Source: Hemileia vastatrix
Taxonomy: Eukaryota; Basidiomycota; Pucciniomycetes; Pucciniales; Zaghouaniaceae
Reading direction: 5' to 3'
Assembly: GCA_030280995.1 (NCBI GenBank)
Contig: JASXTE010000013.1
Location: 13,288,501 to 13,352,500 of the forward strand
DNA: 64,000 nucleotides
Shown: positions 36,960 to 48,863 of the stretch, one piece after another
Position numbering within the stretch: the first letter of the stretch is position 1
Layout of the letters: each line of letters starts with the position of its first letter
Program-made: the position numbers and the translations under genes
The notes under the pieces: model-generated
Seen by the model: only the letters and a program-made list of their open reading frames with translations
Told to the model about the DNA's origin: nothing
Databases searched by the model: none

Positions 36960-37790
36960 CACCACGCAATATGGGGGGCGGACTTGCTAGCAAGTCCGCA
37001 ACCTTGAACCCTAATTCATATCTTTTTGAGCACACATTGAGGAAGTGATGAAACCATCATGAAGAAGTATTGAATTTACTTTGAACACAAATGGGGCTAC
37101 AAGGGCTGGAAAGGCTGGAGAGAGGGGTGAGGAAGGGTGTATGGGGTAGCGAAAAGGTTGGGAAAGAGTTGGAAGGGAAGATTAAGGGTTCCGAGGCATT
37201 TTAAATGAAGAAAAGGGTCTGGGAGAGGTTGAGAGGGGTGAAATGGGGATCAAAAGAGGATGGCATACAATGGGGCTGGGAGGATAGCGAAAGGCATGGG
37301 AAGGGAAGACAAGCATGTGTTGATAGAATTGAAAGGGATGGAGATTGGTGCAAACAGAGTGTGAAAATAGGAGGATGAACTCTGTTCTTCGGGCGAAGAA
37401 CAGAGTTCACTTCCATAAAATATTAGCTGAAACAAAACAGAGTGTGAAAATAGGAGGATGAACTCTGTTCTTCGGGCGAAGAACAGAGTTCACTTCCATA
37501 AAATATTAGCTGAAACATAGTTTTCAATTCTGTAAAAACAGTTGTAGGTAATAGAAAAAGTCACTGATCTTCAAAAAATACTTTGCATTGAGTAGACTCA
37601 TGGAATGATTTTTTCTGGCTTCCATTCAGTTATCCTCACACTTTCACTATGTTTTCAATATAGATCCATTGTTATTTGTGTGATACTTCAAGTGAAAGTT
37701 CAGTATTACTTCAGTCTGAGTTCCATCTGATTTCCATCTGACTTCAAGTTGCGGACTTGCTAGCAAGTCCTCCCCCTATATTGCGTGGTG
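36960..37790. mobile_element. 831-bp non-autonomous TIR element, copy 2
   Basis: Same length and almost the same sequence as 24743-25573, same orientation, target duplication ACA (36957-36959 and 37791-37793). One visible difference lies in the right palindrome (GCGGAC against GAGGAC). The near identity shows recent movement or recent gene conversion. Confidence 0.93.
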
Positions 37791-37934
37791 ACATTATTTG
37801 TTTTTCTTAAATAAAATGTTACTCTCTCTCATATCACTTTATAACATTTACCAAGCTGCTTTGAAAAAAAACAGAATACATAAAATTCAATATATGATAG
37901 CTATATTACACAGAAGATCACCGTTATACCTAAG

Positions 37935-39612
37935 TTATGATGATGTTGATGCTCTATTAATTGATTCCCGAATCTTTACCAGATCAATATCAGCTCCAAC
38001 CCCAAGTGACTCACGTTCATTCACAGATAATCCTTGCAAAAACGTTGCTGAATAGCAATTCTTGGGGAGGTATTTGGGAACATTGAATATACCATTTTGT
38101 GCAACTGTCCTTTCTTATGACCGTGAATATGTTTTTAATGCTGATTTTTTTTGAGCTGGTGTATGGGCTAAGTCCTTTGTCATCTTATCCATTTTTTTAA
38201 ACAAATCATTGAGTTCAGGATTTCGCCATCCAGGAATAGCTCGGATAGGTGCAGTTGGGGCTGGTGCTGGGCCTTCCTCGATATCAGAGATGCACCTAGT
38301 ATCATGAAAAAGCACAACAAAACCTGGCACATCACTGCAGAGATCTCTTGCTAACTTGTAGCGTGCACTAGCAATCTGAATTCCAACTAAATCAGCTTCA
38401 TAATAACAAAAAGCAAAGTAAAATTAAAAACTTACCTTGGTCCGATAACGTTTTACTTGTGCCCTTGCCCTCTTTTCAATCTTTTCTCTTGCTACCCTTT
38501 CCTCTTCTTGCCCAAACAACCTTATCATCTCCTTCCCCTTATTAACTACCCATTTCTCAATAACACATTGAGTGAACTGAAGCTTTGACTGATAGATTGT
38601 ATTCAAGGTGGTGAGCCATCTGGTACAGTGGTCACATACTATGCTTCCCATGACTTGATTCCAAGTTGATTCTGAAAAATCACGGCAAGTCCAATCAAAC
38701 GCAAATTTCCGAAAACCTTTTTCTTGCAATTCACGCTCTAAGTTTCTTTTGACAGAAAGTGGGATCGGTGCTCCTCCTTTTAGTCCTCGAGGCTCAGGTG
38801 CTGGAAAAAATTCGGGTAGTCGAATTTTGGATCGCAAGAAGGCTATAGAATTGGTTATCAGAAATTTTCGATCAGCTGCAGAATTGGCACGGTTAGAAGA
38901 TTGGACTTGGGTTAGGACAGTTTGAATGGTTTTTAGTTTGAATTGGCTCCAATCTTTCCAATTTTCAATCTCCAAAGGTGTTGGGCTCGCAGGATATTTT
39001 GATATTTGTGTTGGTCCCCCAAGACAATACTTCAGAAAGTGGAAAATATTTCTATTTAGACTGTCCGAGCTCCTGGGAACATCATTCCTTCTAACTAAGC
39101 CTCTTACAGCCCTTAACCCCCGTTCTCGCTCATGAGACTCTGCTGAATTGAGTCTGTGGTAATCACTGATACCCATAATGATTGAGGGATTCACTAACAA
39201 TTCAAATAAGTTAATTAAATTGGTTATTTTTCAATAAAAGAATACACTACAAATTTTACTTACCTGCTCCACTTGTGCTTGCTCCTTGGTTAGGCTGAGC
39301 AGATGATGATTGGTCTCCGAAAAATTCCCTCAATACTTCACTAGCCCAATCTCTTCCTAGCTGATCAGCTTGCTGATCAGCACTTTCAGAAGCAGAAGGA
39401 TGATTGGGATTAAAATTTCTCGGTTCTGAATGAGACTCTTGGCCTGGATTGGGATTAGGTGGTGGGTTAGGATTAGGTGGTACAGATTGAGATGCATCTG
39501 GAGGTGGATCAGCAGAGGGTGGTGGAGGAGTATTTCCAGTATTAGTATGTTGAGGCGGAAAACAATCAGAATCGGTTGGGTCAACAGACATCCCTTCAAA
39601 ATTATCATCCAT
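37935..39612 (-). CDS. unknown transposon-borne protein, paralogue 1 (C-terminus beyond a stop)
   Basis: Exons (minus): 39264-39612, 38436-39193, then 38375 down to a TAA at 38115-38117; 455 aa. The same frame stays open for 59 more codons to a stop at 37935-37937, and those codons (NVPKYLPKNCYS...) align with the end of paralogue 2 (HVPRGLPNDCYS...), so the TAA is probably a premature stop. The N-terminal 118 residues are acidic and Pro-rich with no counterpart in paralogue 2. The conserved middle has GFRKFAFDWTCRDF...WNQV, a CDHC pair, and a basic KRARAQVKRYRTK tail before an intron placed as in paralogue 2. Lies directly downstream of the transposase gene on the same strand. Function unknown; a DNA-binding accessory protein is a guess. 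Confidence 0.68.
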
Positions 39613-40029
39613 AATGAACTGTAATAAAATAAAATAAAATAAAAATAATCAGTTGTTAAAATTTATACCTATCAAAGCTAAAGTAAAAAAAGATACTATG
39701 TATATAGTCTTGTAAACGTGTATGTTCTCTTGTCGAAAAATAAAGTGAATAATATATAGCTATCAGCTAAAGTTGGAAGGTCAAACTATTTATAGTAGAT
39801 GAATGAGCAAGAAGATCATTCATTAAGTAAAAATTTTATCATATTTCTCATTATCATGATTTTATTTCTTTCATTCTTACATTTAAGATAAAAATGACTC
39901 ATTGAAAGCATGGGTTCTCTCGCAATAAAAGCAACCAAAGTAATTGTTCACTGGTTTATGATAAGGTAAGTTGGATGCATTGCATTTTTTAATCGAGCAT
40001 TGAATTATTTCTTTCACCATTTACAAATA

Positions 40030-43000
40030 TCACCAATCCCAAATTAACACAAAGATGTTAGTCAACAGAAAATAAATTTGATTAATTTTTTCACTCACTA
40101 CTGTCTGCAGTCCAATGGCAGTGACAACCTCGTCTTTGATTCCAAACATTCCTTTTTTGTGCTCGACAGTAGCTGCATGTCCAATTATTGCATCTTTCTT
40201 AATCACAATTTGAGTTGCTTTGGCTACTCTTACTAACCGACAATGCACTTGTGGGAAAAGCTCATAGGGATCCTTTGATGTTTCTTCTGGACGGAGCTCT
40301 TTGAAAGGACTTACTATTAAATATATTTGATCAATCTCTTCCTTTGATCTGAAAAGATCATCAATTTGCCCAAACTGGCTATCTTTTCCATAGTAGAATT
40401 CAATTGTTGAATTAGCAATGTGTCGATGGTAACTAGTAAACCTCTTTCCATGTATTAATATGCTTGCTACATTTTCAACTACCCGATCCCCACTTTTCTC
40501 CGATGGTGTCAAAGCCCGTCTTGAAGTTTCTTTTCCCATTCGTGCCCTTACCCATTTAGTAAATAATGCCATACTTAGATGGATCCATTTGTTTTGTTTA
40601 TCGAGATCAATATGGATTTTTTTAGTCTCACATTGATCATTATCTTCAGCTTCATCAAGATCTAATACCCTAGACTTCCGATACCAATGTTTGAGCATTG
40701 TTAGCGGTATCTCTCCTGTGGTAAATATTAATAAATTAGCACAGCTGAGTTTTTAAATCATTTCTTACAAACATTACATACGTGGATGGTGATTGTTTGG
40801 AATTTCAGATAATATATGATTCACCCGCTCTCCAGACCAAGTAGCTGTACCTGATGGTGGACCAAGACGCTTTATCATTTCAGGATAATGTTGAGTGATA
40901 TGCAGATTTGGCTTTGCATTAATATTCTTCCAACCCTCTTCAAGGCACTCACGATACTCTAACAGAAATTGATCTAGATCTTTAAGCTCATTAGTCTGTA
41001 TATTTTTTAATGTCAAAAAATTGGTGATTGAGCATAATGTTACAAGTGACTTGAGAAGATAATATTCTCTTGGTTTATCAGCTGAGGAAGCTGAAGATTC
41101 AGATTCTTTAAATTTTTCAAACCAAAGGGGTATAAGTGACAAAGGGAAGTAGAGAGTATACAGCATGTGCCATTCTGCTGCCTTGAGGGATCCTGCCTTT
41201 TTAGATCCTACTGATTTTGGAACTCGTGTTAGCCAGGAAGGTCTTCTTACTTGATCAATCATCTTCCATACAACCTGTAGCTCTGCTGCTGTGATTCGTG
41301 GATTACTACTACCTTCATTTTCTTTCTCCTTACCTTTCCTTTTATTTTCTTCATCTCTAGCTGTCTCATTTGATGAGTGAGATCCTTCACTCTGTGATAT
41401 GCTAATTCTTCTTTGCCTTAAGTTATACAATGAATTCCTACTGTCACTGCTTTGAGACTGTACTGAGGCCACATCGCTATATGGAGGAATAAATTTGGAG
41501 CTGGATGACCTACTCTGGCTTCTTGATCGATTTGTTCCCAATCCTTCATTATCTAGTCCATGATGACTTGATGACTGTCTTGAACTCGTACGTCTTTGCC
41601 GCTTGTGCTGTCTCGTGTGTCCTGTATCATCATCATCATTATTCGTGGTGCTTAAGCTACTTCTACGTTTTTTCGAATGTTTGTGCAGTGAAGTATCAGA
41701 AAAGAAATCATCATCTTCTTCTCTTACATGCCAATTTTTATCCTTTTCCAGCTTTCTTTCTAGATCTTTTTCTGCATTTTGGATTTGAAAATAGCTTAGA
41801 CTGTGATCTTTTAGGTTGCCAAGCATATGTGAATGCATAACATCAATTGAGCAATATTCAGTTGGACGCCAATATTCAAGGTTATTCAGCTCACTCCATC
41901 GTACCTCATGATTTTGAACAATTGATACACGCTCCCAATGTGACTTAGAATTTTTCCACTTTGTTGCCCAGCACATATGATCCTCATGATTCCATAATGA
42001 AAAATTTCCCACATTCTTTTCACTAATTTCATCTTTAGAGATATTACAGAAAGAGCAGAACATTTTTGCAGAGTGACTCGAAAAGCCAGCCAATTTTCAT
42101 ATTGCAGGAATGTCACCTATCAAAGAGAACAATGCAACTCTTAATTTCCGGCCTCGTGGATAAAGATGTGTCTTTTCAATCAATATACCATCCCATAGAG
42201 TTTGTAGATCATTAACCAGTGGTTTTAGAAGGTGATTAAGCTGTTCACTTGTGGGTTCTGTTGGTCCGGGTATAATAGAATACAAAAAAAGATTTTCCAT
42301 TTTGTATCTATCTTCTTGAGGTAGGTTCATACACACCATCATAATATTGCCTACAGACTTCTGATGACCTCCAATCCTATTGCCACCAGGCCTAAACCAG
42401 TCGACATATAAAGTAAACATTAAGTTGCCTGAAGTTATCGTATATTCATCATCATTGCTATCCAGAGCTGGAGTGGTTATGGGAAAGTTTTTCCAAATTG
42501 AACCATCACAAACATCCTTCATCAAATCACACTCTACACGTTCTGCCACAGGGGTTTTCTTCTCAATCAGAAGCTCAAATTTGAACAGTTTGATCTTTTC
42601 CTTAAGCCAGTCGATAAAAGAATGGTGATGAAATGTTTTAAGAGATAAGTATTTTACATGTTCTTGATGTTCCTCCATCAAATACAGCCTTTCATCACAT
42701 TTAACTGCAATTTGTCCTGCTCCAAACATTTTTAAATAGCGCTTTGATGATGAAAGAAACGGTTGATTGCAACATAGTATAGATGGTTGAGATTCAGAGT
42801 TATACTCATAAAGAGCAAAGCATTTAGGACAGCATGTTTTAGTGAAAAATGATTGATTGAGCTTTAATCGACTAAAAACTGTATCTATCGAGCGTGGGAC
42901 CAGGCGGACAATGCTATCAGAATCCAGTATTCCACTATCACCTAGAAGTTTGAGCTTCTTAATTTCTTCATCCAAAAATTGAGTACAACCTTCTTTGCTC

Positions 43001-43399
43001 AAATGATGAATCAGAGAAAGCTTTGCTGCCTGCCACATAATTATTTGGCTATACCGTTCCCCAAGATTTGAGTTTCTAGAGACTGTTGAAGATACTTCTG
43101 CCCCCAATAGCAACTGCCCCTATGTAATAAATCATTGAAACATCATAAAGACTTTAATTCTCACATTGAACTATAGATATACAGCTTACTGTTTCTGTGG
43201 AGCGGGAACTTCCAATGTTAAGTGGATTGTTGGAAGAAATAACCATCTGGGCCTTCCTATTTCTTTCCTCTTGATGTTTTGCATAAGAATTAGAGCTTTT
43301 GAAAGCCATACCAACTTCAAAGGACCCAGAAGAAGTTTGATACTTTCTATTGACACATCCAAGATCTTGACATTGACATACATGAAAAAATGGAGGCAT
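40030..43399 (-). pseudogene. Plavaka-like (CMC/CACTA) transposase with one in-frame TGA
   Basis: Exons (minus): 43190-43399, 40782-43119 and 40030-40715; 3,234 nt, 1,077 residues with one internal TGA at 42097-42099 (ATA-TGA-AAA, where the family has Arg or similar). Motifs in order: N-terminal HVCQCQDLGC, a CPKC...CC zinc site (about residues 180-205), VDWFRPGGN with the first Asp, GNIMMVCMNLPQEDRYKMEN, IIPGPTEPT, GFSSHSAKMFCSFC, then SIDVMHSHMLG with a second Asp, a low-complexity Ser/Arg-rich insert, and a conserved C-terminal block (RPSWLTRVPKSVG, GSLKAAEWHML, LHITQHYPEMIKRLGPPSG). This is the Tnp2/Plavaka pattern. It should cut and join the element ends. The TGA fits a CGA to TGA change; otherwise the frame is clean. 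Confidence 0.82.
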
Positions 43400-44474
43400 T
43401 GTAATTGTGATAATTGTAGGAATAAGTTAGCTATTCGAAGTTACCGATTGAAGGTATTCCTTTTTTTGAAAGGCACTAGCTAATATAAGCTACATTTTTT
43501 TATCAAAAGAATATGATGGAATATGTGTTGAAATTATTTAAGTTTAAATGTTTAATTTTTAATCGGATAAATTATATATTAATTTAAAGTTATGCAGTCT
43601 ACTTTATTTGTATTCTGTATACTCTCTGCATTTGTACAACAATGCATGCATGTTTATCAGAATATTTTCTATCATAGAAAAAATTCTGTTGTACGCACAA
43701 GCATCTTAATTATTTTTCTATCAAATGCCTTCTGAGTTATATCTAACTACCCTATAATTATTTGATTTTGATAAAAATTCTTAGTTATGGACTATAAGAA
43801 AAGTAATCCATATTTTTAACATAATTATTTAAAAAATTACTCCAAAAATCAAAGTTAAACCCAAAAATAAGTTTAATATTTTGTAAAAAACAATCACAAA
43901 CATATTTCTTTCAACTTGAAAATTGGTCTGTACTAGGTAGAATTTTCTATAAAGAAAAAATCAAAAACACTCAAATAATAGATGCTACAAAAGTGTAAAC
44001 CTTAAAGAATTACATAAAAGCTGAAACCTTGTATAACTTTTCATACATAAATGCGATGAAGTGACACTCTAGTCTATTTATTCAGGTTGAAAAAAATTAC
44101 TCAAAAGAATATGTATTACTATCATATTGGACCAAAAATAATTTTTTGGTAATCAAAAAATGAACATAGCCTCACATTTAACAAATTATTTTTGTGGAAG
44201 AATTTTTTGAAAAGAAAAAAAAATCCGTTTCTTAAATGAGTCTGCTTTTATCACATAATCATTCTCTTTATTTTATACCATTCCTTTTGAGTTCAAGTTG
44301 CATATAAAAATATAATTTATGCATATTATAATTCCATAAAGTCGAAATATTTCTTATTCTTAATTTTTGTGATATTTCTCCTTAAATCAACTTTGATCAT
44401 AAAGTTTTGGAGCTCAACAATTTATCCTTCCTCTTTGTTTAATTTAATTGAACACTTTCTTAATCTAATTATTT
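43400..44474. other. AT-rich gap between divergent genes, no gene
   Basis: Separates the transposase (minus) from paralogue 2 (plus) and should carry both promoters. No distinct motif seen. Confidence 0.5.
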
Positions 44475-45596
44475 ATGAACCCTAGTAGCTCTTACTTTCC
44501 TCATGGAAACCTGCCCACAAACACAAGAACACTTAATAGAATTTTTAATGAGACTTTGCCTCCATTCAATTCTCACTTTTGTAGATCTATACACAATTTT
44601 TGTCGTTCGCTTTTGGATATGTCACCAGAATCAAATGGATGGAAACAAAACCCTACTGAAGAGCAATTAGACAGATTTTCATCATTCGACATGAATTCTT
44701 GCAACATTGCCTTTGAACTACCTCATCCAGAATCAAATTCAGTGGTTTCAGAAAAGTTTCCACCAATTTTCCGTGAATCTTTTATTGAGCACCTTCGCAT
44801 GTGTGGTTTCCCAGGATCAACTTTCGCTTGGAACCTAGATTGGTTTGACAAATGGAACCAGGTCTTGGCAAATATTCTCATTAAACACTGGGACAATGCC
44901 TTAAAAACCAATAATTTGATTGCATATCCAATTGACTCAACTCAAATTAGCTTCTCAAATCAAATAGGAGTTCTTCACCGTTGGTTTTTAGGTCATGCTG
45001 ATAGATTAAGACTTGGGAAGGATTCTCATAGCTCTCAAGAAATAATCAAAGTGAGAAAGCATAAATATAGAATAAAAAAAAAAGTATGAAAATCCCTTTT
45101 TTTTCAACCGTTTTTATTTATGACCTTTATTTCAAATAACAAAGATTCTTAGAATTCAGTTAACCGAACTAAACTTCTTAAACAACTTCCACATTGTGAA
45201 ACTTATCACAACCTTTTCACAAACATCAAATGTTGTTCAGACACCGAAATTGATAATGATGGATCGTTAAGACGTATCTTAATGCAATGGAGGTCTGAAG
45301 ATTTTTCTAAAGTTGCACAATATCTTGACCAACAACACTTTGATATTCGAGATAATTCAACCTACTCTGGCAGTGTGCTAAAGGACTTGGCCTTGTACAA
45401 AAGAATCAGTTTGGTTTCAACATTATCCCCTAACCTTAATCCTTCTCATGTCCCCCGGGGTTTGCCGAATGACTGTTATTCTCCCTTATATCTTGCATCT
45501 CTAAATCCTCAACAACTCAGACTTTTAAATCCTCAAAATCCCATAAATTTACCTGCTCTCCTTGAAATTCTTTGTTCCTCTAATGTGAGTGATTGA
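44475..45596 (+). CDS. unknown transposon-borne protein, paralogue 2
   Basis: Exons 44475-45083 and 45153-45596; 1,053 nt, 350 aa, intron phase 0 after a basic KYRIKKK run. The matching intron in paralogue 1 follows RYRTK, also phase 0. Shared features: a GF..F.W block (GFPGSTFAWNLDWFDKWNQV), IL.KHW, the basic stretch before the intron, and the C-terminal LPNDCYSPLYLASLN. The family is unknown to me. It has no stops. Its last 17 nt overlap the 3' end of the convergent SNF2 gene (45580-45596). Confidence 0.72.
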
Positions 45597-48008
45597 CAAA
45601 CTCCCTTAATAATAGGTTTGCACACTCATACTCCTCATTTCCACTGTTTGGGACACTTAGCCTTGAAAACAAAAACATAATTTTAATGATTACTATTATC
45701 ATTAAAATTTATAGAAATGAAATTTGGCTTACATTGTTAGCTCCATTTTTTTCCTTTGAATCTTATACATGCTGAATTCTATACTTCCTTGTACAAAATA
45801 ATTCAAAACATTTACTTCATTTTGCTGCCCCATTCTATACAGCCGATCAACAGCCTGTTGCTCAACTGCTGGATTCCAATTTGGCTCCTATTTCAACATT
45901 GAACATATAAAAAATTTAATATTTTTGTTCTTAATATGAAATAAAAAACATTGAGCTCACCATTATATATACATTTTGAGCACACCTGAGATCTATACCC
46001 ACTCCTGCAGCCTGAATCGTTCCAACCAAAACTTGGCAATTTTTATTAAAATGGAATTCATGCATATTTTTGTCTCGCTTTGTCCGGCTGAGTTCACCCG
46101 TAAGCTGGGTATACCTAATATTGTGGTCATCTAAAGCCATTTTTATTCTATTTTGAAATATTAGAAAATTGTTTTTAATAAGCCAACACAATTTTGTAAA
46201 ACAATTCATTATAGAATCACTTACATCTGCAAAAAGTCTGCAAAGTTGGAGAATATAACAGCTTTTGGAAAATTTATATCCCTTTCACCAGACAAAAAGT
46301 TTTTTAAGTGGCCTATAAGATGACAAATCTTTGCGGAATGCTGCCAGGTGAAATCAAAAGTTGGAGTTTCATCCAGATTTTCGTAGATTGGATGGTTGCA
46401 GAATTTTCTTAAAATCATCAGCTCTCTTAGAAACTCAGATGAGTCCCAAGGGAAGTCAGTGCTTCTGGAGGGCCCATATCGCTCAGTGAATCCTTCTTGA
46501 AGCACATCAAGTTTAGACCTCCATGGATCTGCTAATTGAACCGATATCCCCCTTTGAATCTTTTTTGGAAGAGACAAAATTGCATCCTTTGTTCTACGTA
46601 GGCTTATGACTTTCATTAAGTGATTGATTGATTTAATAGAATTAGCCTTTCTTTTTTGCAAACCTGGAAAAAGGAAATTCTTCCATAACCAGTCTTCTTG
46701 CCACTTTTCGATTCTAAGAAAAAATATGAGACTTTGAAGGTCAGTGGGCCTGTTCTGAAGTGGAGTTCCAGTCAAGCATAGTCGGTGTTGGGATTCCAAG
46801 TCAAATATTGTTTGAGCCCTCTGCGAGTAAGGATTTTTAATGTAACTAAAAGAATATTTATAAAAATTGATAATAAAAATTAAGTTTTAAGTTTTAGATA
46901 TAGAATTGGGTACTAACTGAGCTTCATCTAAAACAACTCTATACCAAAAGAGCATTTGAGTCACCGGTATCTTTTTTTGGCTTTGATTTTTTGACATCGT
47001 TGGGCTAGCTATTTCATAGGTCGTTAAAACAATAGCAGTGTCCTGTAGCTCATTGACATTAGTATTTTGACAATCCTTCCCATAAAGAACCTTGAAAGGA
47101 AGTGCATTATCTTCAAAGTGCACACTTATTTCATTGATCCAATTCGATAGTGTTGCCAGGGGGCATATAATCAGTGTGGCTGAACTCCGATTAATACCTT
47201 CTTGATTTTCTGATACCTGGAATTGTCTTGCTTCACCTTGAGTTGCACTTATAAGAGAAAGAGTTGAAAGTGTCTTTCCCAAACCCATATCATCAGCAAG
47301 TATTGACCCGTTTCCTTCAGGCGGCAATTGATTGTTAGGAAACTGATCTTTATAGTCATCGAATCCAGTTCTAAGCCAATGGTTGTCCTGGTGCCTCCAC
47401 ATGATATCCAACTTTTCCTTTAACATTCGTTCATTGTCAATCATAAAATTTATTGCTTGAAGTTGATGTGTTTTGAGAACTGTTTTGATTCCTCGGATAA
47501 GTTGATCAGCTTTCCAATCTTGAGTACTCTGAGATATTTGGAAAGAGCCTTCAAAAATTACATGCGGGATATTAAAAAAGATAGTGGAGTCGTAGTTCAG
47601 GATTGGACATAAATCGATTTGTGCAGAAGAAAATGCTTCTTTAGCAAGACTGATTAGTTTACTTGAAGAAAAGAGGCATCCCCAAAGTTGATACTGATTA
47701 CCAAAAACTGGAACCAAGTAAGCATGAAAATAGAAAGGCTTCATAGGATTCAAGGCACTTCTTTGGTTTAAATGGTGAGATCCAGAGCCAATGTCACCCA
47801 ATAGTGGTCCAATGTGCTGACTCTGCACTTGAGAAAGATTACCAACAAGGGTTGGTTTTCTTTCTTCAAATAGTCCAAAAATATGAACATTCGAATGGCC
47901 TCGCTGTAAAATCGTGGGGGTCGGTGAGTTTTGAAATCTTGAAATTACATTCATATAAATTTGATCGATTGTTATTGAGAACTGTCCAACACATCTGAGA
48001 CTTGACAT
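45580..48008 (-). CDS. SNF2 family ATPase/helicase, Rad5/HLTF-like
   Basis: Exons (minus): 46918-48008, 46225-46845, 45961-46147, 45733-45887 and 45580-45661; 2,136 nt, 711 aa. Motif I ILADDMGLGKTLSTL; Ia TLIICPLATLSNW; a DEAH box that is split by intron 1 (GA..GCTCA|T) and appears only after splicing, followed by YIKNPYSQRAQ; motif III LCLTGTPLQNR; then the helicase C half with AVIFSNFADFL, YTQLTGELSRTKRD, VLVGTIQAAGVGIDL, CAQNVYIM and NPAVEQQAVDRLYRMGQQNEV. These enzymes use ATP to slide or strip proteins on DNA. No RING or HIRAN domain is obvious; the N-terminal 170 residues are unassigned. All core motifs look intact. Confidence 0.88.
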
Positions 48009-48863
48009 ATTAAGTAAGAATAGTATCTGAAGATAGTGGTTGTTAAAAGATGAATTGAAGCAAAAAATGAAGAATCAGTTTTGAATAAAACGACAAAATA
48101 ACTTTTTAGCATATGCTATGCTAAGCTCATAATTCTTTCACATGTATTATTATTATCTTTTTAATAAATATTGGAAGTAAATCAATGATAACTGAAATGA
48201 ATAATATGTCTTAAAAATAAATCTTGAGCCTATAGAGTAAATTTTGGTTTGTGGAGGAAGAAAAATTTTCTCAATAAAAATGTGCATTATTGTTACATTA
48301 TAATCACAAAATAGAATAATTTCACTCTTATTACACTTATTTATGTTTCTGTCTAATAGTAAAATGCTTTAGATGTCAGTTCAAAATCCAAATTGAAACT
48401 ACTACCTAGAACGATATCTTGATACTAACATACTTTTTGTAAGTCTTTGGAAAGACACTTATGGTGATCTCAATAATATTAAAATTGATTTGAATTGTAT
48501 GTTTTATCAAATATCTATGTAGTCTAGTGTAATAATTGAGATACTACAGTTTAACCTTCTGTTACCAACTTGGCAAGAAAATATATGTAGATATTCTTAG
48601 AACGAATATCAAATTTTGCTTTCCACAAGATGGGAAAGTGAATATTATGATATGTTAAGTGATATGTTCAAGCTTTGCTCAATCTGTGCTCAGCTCAAAA
48701 TCAAAGTAATCACCAAGCTCCAAGAAACCTGTGATTGAGTTTGGTTGAACCTAGGTCTAACTGATTACCAAATCTTTGTCCAATTAATTTAAATCTGGTT
48801 TCACAATGAACTCCCAACAGCCTTCCAACAGCTTTCCAACCACTTCCCAACATTTTTAAATGA
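48009..48863. other. right subterminal region of the 28.6-kb element, no gene
   Basis: AT-rich, then a less AT-rich stretch near the end with GCTCAATCTGTGCTC at about 48676, the inverse of a motif near the left end. Ends at the right terminal repeat. Confidence 0.6.

Noticed and set aside
24743..37790. Composite transposon made of the two 831-bp elements as ends
   Set aside because: Each has its own matching duplication (TAA/TAA and ACA/ACA); the outermost flanks (TAA and ACA) do not match, so they inserted separately.
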